Below are positions 52,317-60,631 of a stretch of 64,000 bases of DNA, piece by piece. Position 1 is the stretch's first letter; the number at the start of each line of letters is the position of its first letter. The translations under genes were made by a program, and so were the position numbers. The notes beneath the pieces were generated by a model that was not told the origin of the DNA, ran no database searches, and saw only the letters and a list, made by a program, of their open reading frames with translations. This stretch comes from UBA7236 sp035439505 (GTDB taxonomy: Bacteria > Bacteroidota > Bacteroidia > Chitinophagales > BACL12), in assembly GCA_035439505.1 (NCBI GenBank), contig DAORKJ010000008.1, forward strand, positions 9,005-73,004, in the 5' to 3' direction.

Positions 52317-54806
52317 TTAATTAAATGTTAATGTGAATAATGCTTTTTTACCTGCCGCATCCAAATCTTTAAATAAATACAAAGGATAATACTTTCCTGC
52401 AGCCCAATCGTCAACAAAATTATCGTAGTATTTACTACCAGGATTACCCGATTGGCCACCGGGATAAATTCCAAATGCATTTACAGGTGATGAAAGTTCA
52501 ACTATCATGCGCCAACTTGGTCCGTGGGTTTCGCTGGTTGCATTCACAATATTGCGATAACCGCCATTTTTTACCATGAGTTTGCTAAATGCCGGTATCT
52601 GACTGATATGCATGATATTAGTATGTTTGTGTTGATACCATTGCAAAACATTTTTATCTGCTTTAACTAATGAATCACAAATGGATATCATGCTGCTAAA
52701 ACTTTGTTGAACCAAGTCAGCAAATGTTTCCTTTTTGTTAGCAGTTAATTTAAAATCAAATAGCGGATGATTGTCATGGAAATTACGCATCGCTTCCACA
52801 GTAAAGTAAGTATTCGGTTTTACATAAGCAATAGTTTCACTTTGCATTTCATCCCACATTAAGTTATACAACGTATCCCACCAAATTTGATAATAGGTTG
52901 GAGCTAAATCAACTGCATTATTTTCGTAATTCCATTCTTTAAGTTCAGTAAGAATTTTACAGGCATTTTCATCAGTTCTACATGGGTCAGCTAATTTTGC
53001 CAATAAAATTGGTAATGCTTCTGACGCAGCAAGGTTAAAATTATTTTGCTGTAAATTTTGCATATCTGTTACTGTTGCACCTGTTATTTTATTTAAGGTA
53101 GTATTAATTACACGGTTGCGATAAAATTCGAAATCGAAACTGGTATAATAATATGGATAAGTAGAATCCGTAGGATGCTGGTTGGCGGATGCACAAAAAC
53201 CTCTAGACGGATTTTTAATTGTTGGATTATGTTCAAATGGAATATATCCCTGATAATCGTCTGCAGGATTAGCACCATCCAAAATAAATTTTCCCTGACC
53301 TTTTTGTTTTAATGGAAATTTGCCTTGTTGTGTTATAGCAATATCTCCCGAATGGGAAGCGAAAATAAAATTCTGAGCAGGGCAACTAAAGTAGGAGATA
53401 GCGTGTCGGTAATCATCATAATTTTTTGCTCTATTCAGTAAATAAAAGGTATTTACTTCTTCCGATTTTTCTAAAGCCAACCAGCGCATTGCCATACCTT
53501 CCCTGGCAGCTTTGTCTTTTGCTTTAACACCATCAACCATTTTTACATTTTCATACACAACAGGTCCATAATGGGTATAAATTACAGTATCAATAACTGC
53601 AGCAGCACCACGCACATTTACTGTTTCAATTCTTTTATTGGTTTTTCTCCACCCATTTCCATATTTATATGCCGATTTCGTTTCGTCCTGATATGTGATG
53701 GTATACCAATCTCTAACATCAACTTGCGCATTCGTTACTCCCCATGCAATATCATCATTAAATCCAATAACAATTGCAGGTGCACCTGGTAATGATGCAC
53801 CATAACAATTCATTTCGCCTAATTGTAATTGAATTTCAAACCACAACGAAGGCAAGTTTAATTGTAGATGCGGGTCATTACATAAAATGGGATATCCGTT
53901 TTTTGTTTTACTTCCACCAACTGCCCAGTTGTTTGAACCAACCTGATTTTTTTGATGTTGCTGTTCAAAAATATCCAATACTTTTTTATAATAAACATCA
54001 CTTGTTGTTGATGCTAATGTATCAGTTGTCGCAGCATCAAAATCGTATATTTTTTCTGTTGGAATAATCGGATCTATGCCTGTTGTATAATCCGGATAAA
54101 GCGCATTAAAGTCCGCTTCATCAAGTAATTTTTTTAGGTTAGTCATTTCAGCATCATCATCAAAACCGGTAAGTGTACTTGCCATGTATTTTAATAACAA
54201 CGCTGTTTTTAAAGGTGTCCAGGCTTCCGGTTGGTAATTCAATAATTTAAACTCAATGGGATAAGCAGCATACTTTAAACCACTTTTACCATCAGTTTCA
54301 TTTATTTGCATAAAGGCATTAACACCATCGGTGTATGCTTGAATACAAGCTTCTAATTTTGGATTATTTTTAATTGTAGCAAGCGCATTTTCAGCGCCAA
54401 AAATCATTCCTTTACGACGCTGTTCTATATCGTATTCAATAAATTTTGGACCAAACAATTCACTTAACCTACCGGCAGCAGCGCGTGTTTGTATATCCAT
54501 TTGCCACAGGCGATATTTAGCTGTAATATAACCTTGCAAATAATATAATGATCGCTCATCATCCGCAAAAACATGCGGAACCAAACGATCATCCATTACG
54601 ATTGTTCCTTTTACCGATGGATCGGTAATATCAACAGTATTACTTTCAAATGCCGTTTTTGTTTCAGCATTAGCCATAAATCCGTTCACAGGATCCATGA
54701 GTTTACCTAAAGGTGGCAGCGAGCCTATTCCGGTATCTAAAAAATAAATAACAAGTGCAGGTATAACTAAGCAGGCAAGTATTTTGATATATCTCATATA
54801 AGCCAT
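52317..54806 (-). CDS. Penicillin acylase-family (Ntn) amidohydrolase
   Basis: The protein has 829 residues. It has an N-terminal hydrophobic segment ('ILACLVIPALVIYFL'), then an alpha chain ('HVFADDERSLYYLQGYITAKYRLWQMDI'), a linker, and the cleavage site 'NQVGSNNWAVGGSK', where S291 would become the N-terminal nucleophile of the beta chain. 'PILCNDPHLQLNLPSLWFEIQL' and 'GFNDDIAWGVTNAQVDVRDWY' are typical beta-chain motifs. The family hydrolyses N-acyl amides such as penicillins, acyl-homoserine lactones and N-acyl amino acids. The substrate here is unknown. The membrane anchor should keep it at the periplasmic face. Confidence 0.92.
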   Translation of the reverse strand: MAYMRYIKILACLVIPALVIYFLDTGIGSLPPLGKLMDPVNGFMANAETKTAFESNTVDITDPSVKGTIVMDDRLVPHVFADDERSLYYLQGYITAKYRLWQMDIQTRAAAGRLSELFGPKFIEYDIEQRRKGMIFGAENALATIKNNPKLEACIQAYTDGVNAFMQINETDGKSGLKYAAYPIEFKLLNYQPEAWTPLKTALLLKYMASTLTGFDDDAEMTNLKKLLDEADFNALYPDYTTGIDPIIPTEKIYDFDAATTDTLASTTSDVYYKKVLDIFEQQHQKNQVGSNNWAVGGSKTKNGYPILCNDPHLQLNLPSLWFEIQLQLGEMNCYGASLPGAPAIVIGFNDDIAWGVTNAQVDVRDWYTITYQDETKSAYKYGNGWRKTNKRIETVNVRGAAAVIDTVIYTHYGPVVYENVKMVDGVKAKDKAAREGMAMRWLALEKSEEVNTFYLLNRAKNYDDYRHAISYFSCPAQNFIFASHSGDIAITQQGKFPLKQKGQGKFILDGANPADDYQGYIPFEHNPTIKNPSRGFCASANQHPTDSTYPYYYTSFDFEFYRNRVINTTLNKITGATVTDMQNLQQNNFNLAASEALPILLAKLADPCRTDENACKILTELKEWNYENNAVDLAPTYYQIWWDTLYNLMWDEMQSETIAYVKPNTYFTVEAMRNFHDNHPLFDFKLTANKKETFADLVQQSFSSMISICDSLVKADKNVLQWYQHKHTNIMHISQIPAFSKLMVKNGGYRNIVNATSETHGPSWRMIVELSSPVNAFGIYPGGQSGNPGSKYYDNFVDDWAAGKYYPLYLFKDLDAAGKKALFTLTFN

Positions 54807-54832
54807 TTAAACATAAAAATAACGATAGTTTA

Positions 54833-56155
54833 TTATGCAATAAAATAAGTTGTTAACCCGAAGATGGCACTTACAGCCAACCAAATTAACATATCGATTT
54901 TATAACGATAAAGTGCAATCACACTGATTACAATCCAAATTACATTTAACCACTGCACTTCATGCCAATTAATGGACAACAAATTTTCAGCGGTTTTACC
55001 AAATATGACAGCTTCTGCAAAATACAGGGTTAAATTTAAAATTACACCTGTCACTGCTGCTGTAACAAAGCTGAGTATATGTTTGACCTGCGTATTATGT
55101 TGCGTTTTTTCGATGATGGGTCCACCTGCAAAAATGAATAAAAAACAAGGCAAAAAAGTATAATAAGTTGTAGTCAATAAGCCAATCGAACCCGCCAACA
55201 AACTTGAACCGAAGGCTTGATAGCCACCCATAAATCCAACAAATGCCAACACCATAATAAGCGGCCCGGGTGTTGTTTCCCCAAGTGCTAATCCATCAAT
55301 CATTTGTGCACTACTCAGCCATTGGAAGTTTTCTACTGCTTGTTGTGCAACATAAGGTAATACGGCATACGCACCACCGAAAGTGACAAAGGCTGCTTGG
55401 GTAAAAAACAAACTGAGTTGTTGCCAAAAAGGAAAATTACTGCTGAGCAAATAAAACAACAGGAGAGGGGCTACCCACAAAATCGCAAAAAAGCCGATTT
55501 GACTTATAAGTCTTTTTAATTGAAATCCCGTGTGTGGAATTACGCTTGATGTCGTTAAATAATAACCATGTTCATCTTGATTATTTGAGCTCTTTTGATT
55601 GGATGGATTGCTGGATTTTTTTATCCATTTGTGATGAACTAAAGCAAAAATAATTGTACCTAATATTATTAACGGAAAGGAAATATTGAAAAAATAAATG
55701 GCTATAAAACTTAATATGGCGATGATGTAGTGATAATTTGAAACCAGCGACTTCTTTGCAATTTTAATCATTGCTAAAATAACGATGGCCACAACTGCAG
55801 GTTTCAATCCTTGAAATAAAGCACTCACCCAGGGTAAATCACCAAAAGTGACATAAATAATACTGAGTAACAATAATATGAGCACTGATGGCAAAACAAA
55901 AAAAATGCCTGCAGCTAATCCACCCCTAGTGCCGTGCAACAGCCATCCGGTATAGGTTGCAAGTTGCTGAGCTTCAGGGCCGGGCAACAACATACAATAA
56001 TTTAATGCATGGAGAAATTTTTTATCGCTGATCCATTTCTTTTTATCTACCAAATATTCATGCATGATGGCAATTTGTCCGGCTGGACCGCCAAAACTTA
56101 TCCATCCGAGTTTAATCCAAAATTTGATTGCCTCATTAAAGGTAGGTTTCTCCAT
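54833..56155 (-). CDS. chrA: Chromate transporter, ChrA-type long form
   Basis: The protein has 440 residues: two homologous CHR halves fused. Half 1 has 'FWIKLGWISFGGPAGQIAIMHEYLV' and 'LPGPEAQQLATYTGWLLHG'. Half 2 has 'FFTQAAFVTFGGAYAVLPYVAQQAV' and 'LGETTPGPLIMVLAFVGFMGG'. The halves are linked by a hydrophilic loop. The family moves chromate out of the cell, though many members may have other anionic substrates. It is the first gene of the operon with the acylase, 26 bases away, so a non-chromate substrate linked to the other genes is possible. Confidence 0.88.
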   Translation of the reverse strand: MEKPTFNEAIKFWIKLGWISFGGPAGQIAIMHEYLVDKKKWISDKKFLHALNYCMLLPGPEAQQLATYTGWLLHGTRGGLAAGIFFVLPSVLILLLLSIIYVTFGDLPWVSALFQGLKPAVVAIVILAMIKIAKKSLVSNYHYIIAILSFIAIYFFNISFPLIILGTIIFALVHHKWIKKSSNPSNQKSSNNQDEHGYYLTTSSVIPHTGFQLKRLISQIGFFAILWVAPLLLFYLLSSNFPFWQQLSLFFTQAAFVTFGGAYAVLPYVAQQAVENFQWLSSAQMIDGLALGETTPGPLIMVLAFVGFMGGYQAFGSSLLAGSIGLLTTTYYTFLPCFLFIFAGGPIIEKTQHNTQVKHILSFVTAAVTGVILNLTLYFAEAVIFGKTAENLLSINWHEVQWLNVIWIVISVIALYRYKIDMLIWLAVSAIFGLTTYFIA

Positions 56156-56184
56156 AATACTAACTTAGCTCTCCAAAAAACAAA

Positions 56185-56212
56185 ACCGGGAATAAGAATA
56201 TACCCGGTTTGT
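56185..56212 (-). terminator. Rho-independent terminator
   Basis: AAACCGGG (56185-56192) and CCCGGTTT (56205-56212), extendable with a one-base bulge, lie about 21 bases after the stop of the 133-residue lipoprotein gene. The minus-strand side continues into TTTGTTTTTT. Confidence 0.75.
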
Positions 56213-56233
56213 TAAATTCCTTTATAGATAAAT

Positions 56234-56635
56234 TTAATCTTCAATTATATCACTATCAGATACAGTATACACACATGAATGGTCGAAACCTTTGTCTGCA
56301 TCTTTTGTATCGCTAACCCAGTTATCTGCTGATTGAATGTCTTTAGTTACAATATAGCCTGAATCAGTTGCAATTGTTAATCTGGAAATATATAAGTCAC
56401 ATTCCGGTGTTTCTGACTTAACAACATCACCAAATGAATAAATAATTTCTTGCGCTGCCGGAGGAATAATAATGCTATCAGTAAATTGAAAACCACCACC
56501 GGAATCAGAAACATATAAGATGATATCTTTCGAGCTATTGTTAACTACTGACTTCTCCCAGGTTGAGTAAGGGTTGCACGCAGAAAATATTAAACCAACT
56601 GTGGCAATTAAGGTAAGGGTTACTTTATTTCTCAT
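56234..56635 (-). CDS. Small hypothetical lipoprotein
   Basis: The protein has 133 residues. Signal 'MRNKVTLTLIATVGLIFSAC' ends in lipobox FSAC. The mature part has 'WEKSVVNNSSKDIILYVSDSGGG' and 'TDSIIIPPAAQEIIYSFGDV', a single beta-sandwich-like domain resembling other Bacteroidota stress or surface lipoproteins. No function is recognised. It stands between two terminators, so it is probably transcribed alone. Confidence 0.7.
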   Translation of the reverse strand: MRNKVTLTLIATVGLIFSACNPYSTWEKSVVNNSSKDIILYVSDSGGGFQFTDSIIIPPAAQEIIYSFGDVVKSETPECDLYISRLTIATDSGYIVTKDIQSADNWVSDTKDADKGFDHSCVYTVSDSDIIED

Positions 56636-56678
56636 ATGACAAGCTAAAAGTAAAACTGTTTACCGAAATAACCAAAAA

Positions 56679-56718
56679 GACAAGGGTTTCAGCCATTAAA
56701 CAGACTAAAACCCTTGTC
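56679..56718 (-). terminator. Rho-independent terminator
   Basis: GACAAGGGTTT (56679-56689) and AAACCCTTGTC (56708-56718) form a perfect 11-base stem, 19 bases after the DUF5916 gene stop; the minus-strand side is followed by TTTTT. Confidence 0.85.
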
Positions 56719-56737
56719 ACAAAAGTAAGTGTAAATA

Positions 56738-59239
56738 TTATATATTTTTCTTTATAAGATATTGATAATCAAGGTAATATATCAATTTTATTGACAAACC
56801 ATTGGTTTGTGGTGTCTCAAAAGTCTTGCGCAAATTGTCAAAATAATCGTCAACCCGAATATCATCGTACTGAAAGATATTATTCTTCCAGATGAGGTTA
56901 AAGTAACTTCCCGGAGCAAATTCCCATGCATACACAAAGTCTACATTAAATATGTTGAAGTTGATATCGTAATTACCCTCAAAATCAGTTTCGCCGAGGT
57001 TGCCATCTGCTAATAACTCGTAAAATTCATGATAGACCACTTTTCCCCAATATTGTCTGGCTCTGGCAAGGATATTCATTTTAGGCCCAAAAATGTATTT
57101 GAACGATACTTCCTGGTCAATAGTAGTAACATGTCTTCTGCCAAAAATACTATTATCCGCAGCATCAAAATCTACAAATCCAAAGTTATTGTGATCCTTA
57201 CTCAACCCTAAACCATGCGAAATTGAAAATTTATCATTGACATTCCAGGTAATGTATTGGCCACCACCAAAATAGGGGTCATTTGCCAATGGGGATTCGC
57301 CAAAACTCAGGTTCCAATTAAAAGATAAATCTTTTCGATAATCACTTCCACCCCAAACATTAATAAATGTAAATGGCGCATGATAATATTTACGGCCTTC
57401 ATATCTTGGCTCATAAAAATCGTACCACCAAATGGGTTTAGAGTATATGTTTCCACCAATATTCCAGAAGTTTTTAAATTGACCGTTAAAGCCCAAATTG
57501 TAATTAATTTCCTGGTATTCCAAAGGGTCGTATTGCAAATTATAGGCAAGTCCTCCCCAGGCATTGTAATTATAAAATATCCCTTTTTTGGGCTCCTGAT
57601 TATTGTAATTAAATCCAAAATAATTATTGATGAAATTATAGCCATACTGGATACCCATATCAGTGTGGTCGTAGGTTGGACTTATAAGTGCATGACTTAA
57701 ATTGAAATTCCATTTTCCAGTAAACTGTGAAACACCTGCTATATAATTAAAGCCGGTTGTTGGGTCATCCACAATTACATTATTTTCATCGTAATAAGGT
57801 TCATATACCTGACTATAGTTGCCAAAACCCCAGTAATTCCAGGTATGTTTGGCGTTGGTTATATCAAATAAACCTTGTGTAACATTGGCATCGCGATAAA
57901 TACCATCACGCAGTGTGTTAGTGTTTGTTATACTTACTTTTGAATTATTTTTTAATGCCTGCTCAAATACAATCATGTTGTAATTGGTGAGAGGATTAGT
58001 TAAAACTGTTCGTTCTTCGCCGCTCACAGTATCACGCAATACGGCATATTCTTCCGTCGCAATGGCATTAAAAATACCAATACCTAAATTTTTATCTGTT
58101 CTGCCTGAAAATTTAGTGGCATTTATTAAACCTGTTTCATACGGATTTTCAATCACCACTTCATGACGTTTAGTAGCATCGTATGCGCTGTAATAATTAA
58201 ACGGAACACCACCAATACGACGAGAATAAAACATGTTGTCGCCTATGAAATTAAATGTCTGATTAAATATTTCTGTGCCTTCTGTAAAAAATGGTCTGCG
58301 CTCGTTAAACTGCTGTTCAAATGGCGAGAGATTTAATATTACGTTATCACTTTGTACTTCCCCAAAATTGGGAATTAATGTAGCATCAATAGTAAAACTT
58401 TCGTTGATACCATATTTTACATCTAAACCACCATTTAAAATATTATTTTGCTCGTATATCACTGTTTCACCTTCTTCATCAACAGGTGTCCATTGTGTTC
58501 CGGCTGTTAAATAGGGAGAAAACGATAAACGCAATGGTGGAACAATATTTTCTAATCCGGTATAACTGCCCCATTGATTTACCACACCCATAATATTAGG
58601 GTCCACAGGACTCCAGATAATGTATTCACCGGTGCTGTTTATGCTTCTTATTAATTGTAATCCCCAATCTTGTTTTTCTTTTGATGGAAATCGCACAGCT
58701 GAATACGGAATTTTAATCTCACATGTCCAACCTTCTTTATCTAAAGCAACATCACTTTGCCAAACTGCATCCCAGCTCATATCTCCGTTGCTATTTAAAG
58801 ATATCCGTTGGTCCGATTGAACTCCGGCAGCTGAAACAGTAAATCGATATCCGTTTAAATCATCGTTGTAGGTATCAAAACCTACAGCAAAATGGTCGGC
58901 ATTGGAATAACCATCTCTTTCAGCCAGTTGTCTGTTTATGGTTGTAGGATCAGGGTCATACATTTTAGCACCAATGTATATGGCATTGTTATCATATATA
59001 ACTTTTACTTCAGTTTTGCGGGAAGGTGTTTTCCCGAACTCAGGTAAAAAGGTTAGGTCCAAGGTGGTTGCCACAGCGCCTTCCCAAGCAACATCATCCA
59101 ATTTGCCATCGATTTTTGGCGGATCGGTAACCTTTAAAGATGCTAATGAGGGCTTTGGGATGGTGTCTTGCGCGTTTATTTCGTTTACTTGCGTCAAAAA
59201 ACCGGTAACGAGGAGCGTTAAGCTTAGCGTAATACGCAT
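56738..59239 (-). CDS. CBM9-like and DUF5916 outer membrane protein
   Basis: The protein has 833 residues with a signal peptide (MRITLSLTLLVTGFLTQVNEINA). Residues ~30-225 are a carbohydrate-binding family 9-like sandwich ('PPKIDGKLDDVAWEGAV', 'DNNAIYIGAKMYDPDP', 'EGWTCEIKIPYSAVRFP'). The rest is DUF5916, a predicted beta-barrel ('NFGEVQSDNVILNLSPFEQQFNERRPFFTEG' is its hallmark block). It is likely an outer membrane protein that binds a carbohydrate or similar ligand. It is monocistronic and closed by a strong terminator. Confidence 0.88.
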   Translation of the reverse strand: MRITLSLTLLVTGFLTQVNEINAQDTIPKPSLASLKVTDPPKIDGKLDDVAWEGAVATTLDLTFLPEFGKTPSRKTEVKVIYDNNAIYIGAKMYDPDPTTINRQLAERDGYSNADHFAVGFDTYNDDLNGYRFTVSAAGVQSDQRISLNSNGDMSWDAVWQSDVALDKEGWTCEIKIPYSAVRFPSKEKQDWGLQLIRSINSTGEYIIWSPVDPNIMGVVNQWGSYTGLENIVPPLRLSFSPYLTAGTQWTPVDEEGETVIYEQNNILNGGLDVKYGINESFTIDATLIPNFGEVQSDNVILNLSPFEQQFNERRPFFTEGTEIFNQTFNFIGDNMFYSRRIGGVPFNYYSAYDATKRHEVVIENPYETGLINATKFSGRTDKNLGIGIFNAIATEEYAVLRDTVSGEERTVLTNPLTNYNMIVFEQALKNNSKVSITNTNTLRDGIYRDANVTQGLFDITNAKHTWNYWGFGNYSQVYEPYYDENNVIVDDPTTGFNYIAGVSQFTGKWNFNLSHALISPTYDHTDMGIQYGYNFINNYFGFNYNNQEPKKGIFYNYNAWGGLAYNLQYDPLEYQEINYNLGFNGQFKNFWNIGGNIYSKPIWWYDFYEPRYEGRKYYHAPFTFINVWGGSDYRKDLSFNWNLSFGESPLANDPYFGGGQYITWNVNDKFSISHGLGLSKDHNNFGFVDFDAADNSIFGRRHVTTIDQEVSFKYIFGPKMNILARARQYWGKVVYHEFYELLADGNLGETDFEGNYDINFNIFNVDFVYAWEFAPGSYFNLIWKNNIFQYDDIRVDDYFDNLRKTFETPQTNGLSIKLIYYLDYQYLIKKNI

Positions 59240-59391
59240 AATAGTTGGATTGGTTGTGATGCAAAGAACCTATTTATATTTGTTTAAATCCGTTAACAAG
59301 ATATTGTTGTGCGTTAAATCGTAGTTAAATGATGTTAACACTATTTTTAATCCACATTCAACTACCGTTTAACCGGGTTTTCGCAGAGGGC

Positions 59392-59399
59392 TAATTTTG
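59392..59399 (+). promoter_or_regulatory. Putative -7 box
   Basis: TAATTTTG is a perfect TAnnTTTG box 18 bases before the ATG at 59418. The -33 region is poor. Confidence 0.35.
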
Positions 59400-59417
59400 A
59401 TTAATTTAGCCCAAATT

Positions 59418-59927
59418 ATGATGGTTAAAAGGACTTTGTTTTTACTGCTGTTTTTCACTGGAATGGCGATAGGTAATGCTCAAAATACATTTACTAATGC
59501 TGAGCAATATCATGATTTTATTATTGAACAGAAAATCATTATGCAGGAAGCTACTGATGACATAGGCAATTTTGAAGTTGCAGACAGCGCCATCATTTGG
59601 GATGCATATTATCAGGCGTTGGCGACAACTAAAAGCTGTTTAAAAGTAGTTAAAAATGCCGGTCAGTTTGAAGATAATGAAAAGTTATATTCAACTATAT
59701 TACAATTATTCAGCAACCGTGAACAACTGCTCTTAAACAGTTATCCCCAATTAATATCTTTTTACCTCATAAAAGACCCGATTGATTTAGATTTTGAAGC
59801 TGGTGAAGATATTACATCATCGATAAATCAAAGTGAAATGATTATGGAAAAATTATTTTTACAAGCACAATCTGATTTTGCAGCCAAATACCATTTTACA
59901 CCTAAAGACCCTTATGCTGAAGAATAA
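59418..59927 (+). CDS. Exported hypothetical protein
   Basis: The protein has 169 residues from ATG 59418 (a second ATG follows directly); a longer start at 59397 is unlikely. The signal peptide is MMVKRTLFLLLFFTGMAIGNAQ. The mature part is helical ('DSAIIWDAYYQALATTKSCLKVVKNAG', 'SINQSEMIMEKLFLQAQSDFAAKY'). No known domain is recognised. It lies 14 bases before the SRAP gene and may be co-transcribed with it, though a functional link is not evident. Confidence 0.65.
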   Translation: MMVKRTLFLLLFFTGMAIGNAQNTFTNAEQYHDFIIEQKIIMQEATDDIGNFEVADSAIIWDAYYQALATTKSCLKVVKNAGQFEDNEKLYSTILQLFSNREQLLLNSYPQLISFYLIKDPIDLDFEAGEDITSSINQSEMIMEKLFLQAQSDFAAKYHFTPKDPYAEE

Positions 59928-59941
59928 TTAATTATCTGATT

Positions 59942-60631
59942 ATGTGTTCAAGTTATACTACCAAATCGAAGACAAATAAAGAAGTTTACGAAAAAAATTA
60001 CGGCAAACCGTGGTTAACTGATGATTTAGGTGTTGAAGAAAAATACCATGACGCCAGTGGTGAAGACGTAATTGGTTACCCCGGAACGCCAATGCCGGTA
60101 ATTACCATAGAAAAGCCGGAAGTAATTCAGGCGTATATTTTTGGTTTTTTACCACATTGGTTATCGCCCGAAAAACTCAATGAACAACGTGCTACTTTTA
60201 ATGCGCGTATTGAAACTATAACACAACTAGCCACATGGCGCGATGCATGGAAAACAAGTCAGCGATGTTTGGTTTGCACCAATGGTTTTTACGAACATAA
60301 TAAACGTGAAAAACGAAAAATGTTTATTCATTTAAAGGATGAGGAATATTTTTATTACGGTGGAATTTTTAATAATTACATCAACAAACAAACGGGTGAA
60401 ATAAAAAAAACAATGGCTATTGTAACCACTACATCTAATAGCCTCGTAGCTGAAATTCACAGTCGAATGCCTGTTATGATACAAAAAGGGAACGAAGGTT
60501 TGTGGATGGATAAAACAGCAGATACCCGGCATATTTTAATGCAATACAGTCAGCCCCTTAGCCCTAATTTTATGGTAATGGATTATGCCGATGATGAACC
60601 TAAAAAACAAGTTCAGGGAAGTTTGTTTTAA
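59942..60631 (+). CDS. SRAP / HMCES-like abasic-site protein
   Basis: The protein has 229 residues. The catalytic set is present: C2 (becoming the N-terminal residue), N87 in 'ATFNARIET', E118 in 'CTNGFYEHN' and H173 in 'EIHSRMPVMI'. SRAP (YedK/HMCES) proteins form a DNA-protein cross-link with abasic sites in single-stranded DNA and so shield them. The start is fixed by the 'MC' N-terminus. It converges with the DnaE-type polymerase and overlaps it by four bases, a pairing that fits DNA damage tolerance. Confidence 0.92.
   Translation: MCSSYTTKSKTNKEVYEKNYGKPWLTDDLGVEEKYHDASGEDVIGYPGTPMPVITIEKPEVIQAYIFGFLPHWLSPEKLNEQRATFNARIETITQLATWRDAWKTSQRCLVCTNGFYEHNKREKRKMFIHLKDEEYFYYGGIFNNYINKQTGEIKKTMAIVTTTSNSLVAEIHSRMPVMIQKGNEGLWMDKTADTRHILMQYSQPLSPNFMVMDYADDEPKKQVQGSLF

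Noticed and set aside
57307..57645. 112-codon minus-strand frame inside the DUF5916 gene
   Set aside because: It is an out-of-frame shadow on the same strand as a well-supported barrel gene.
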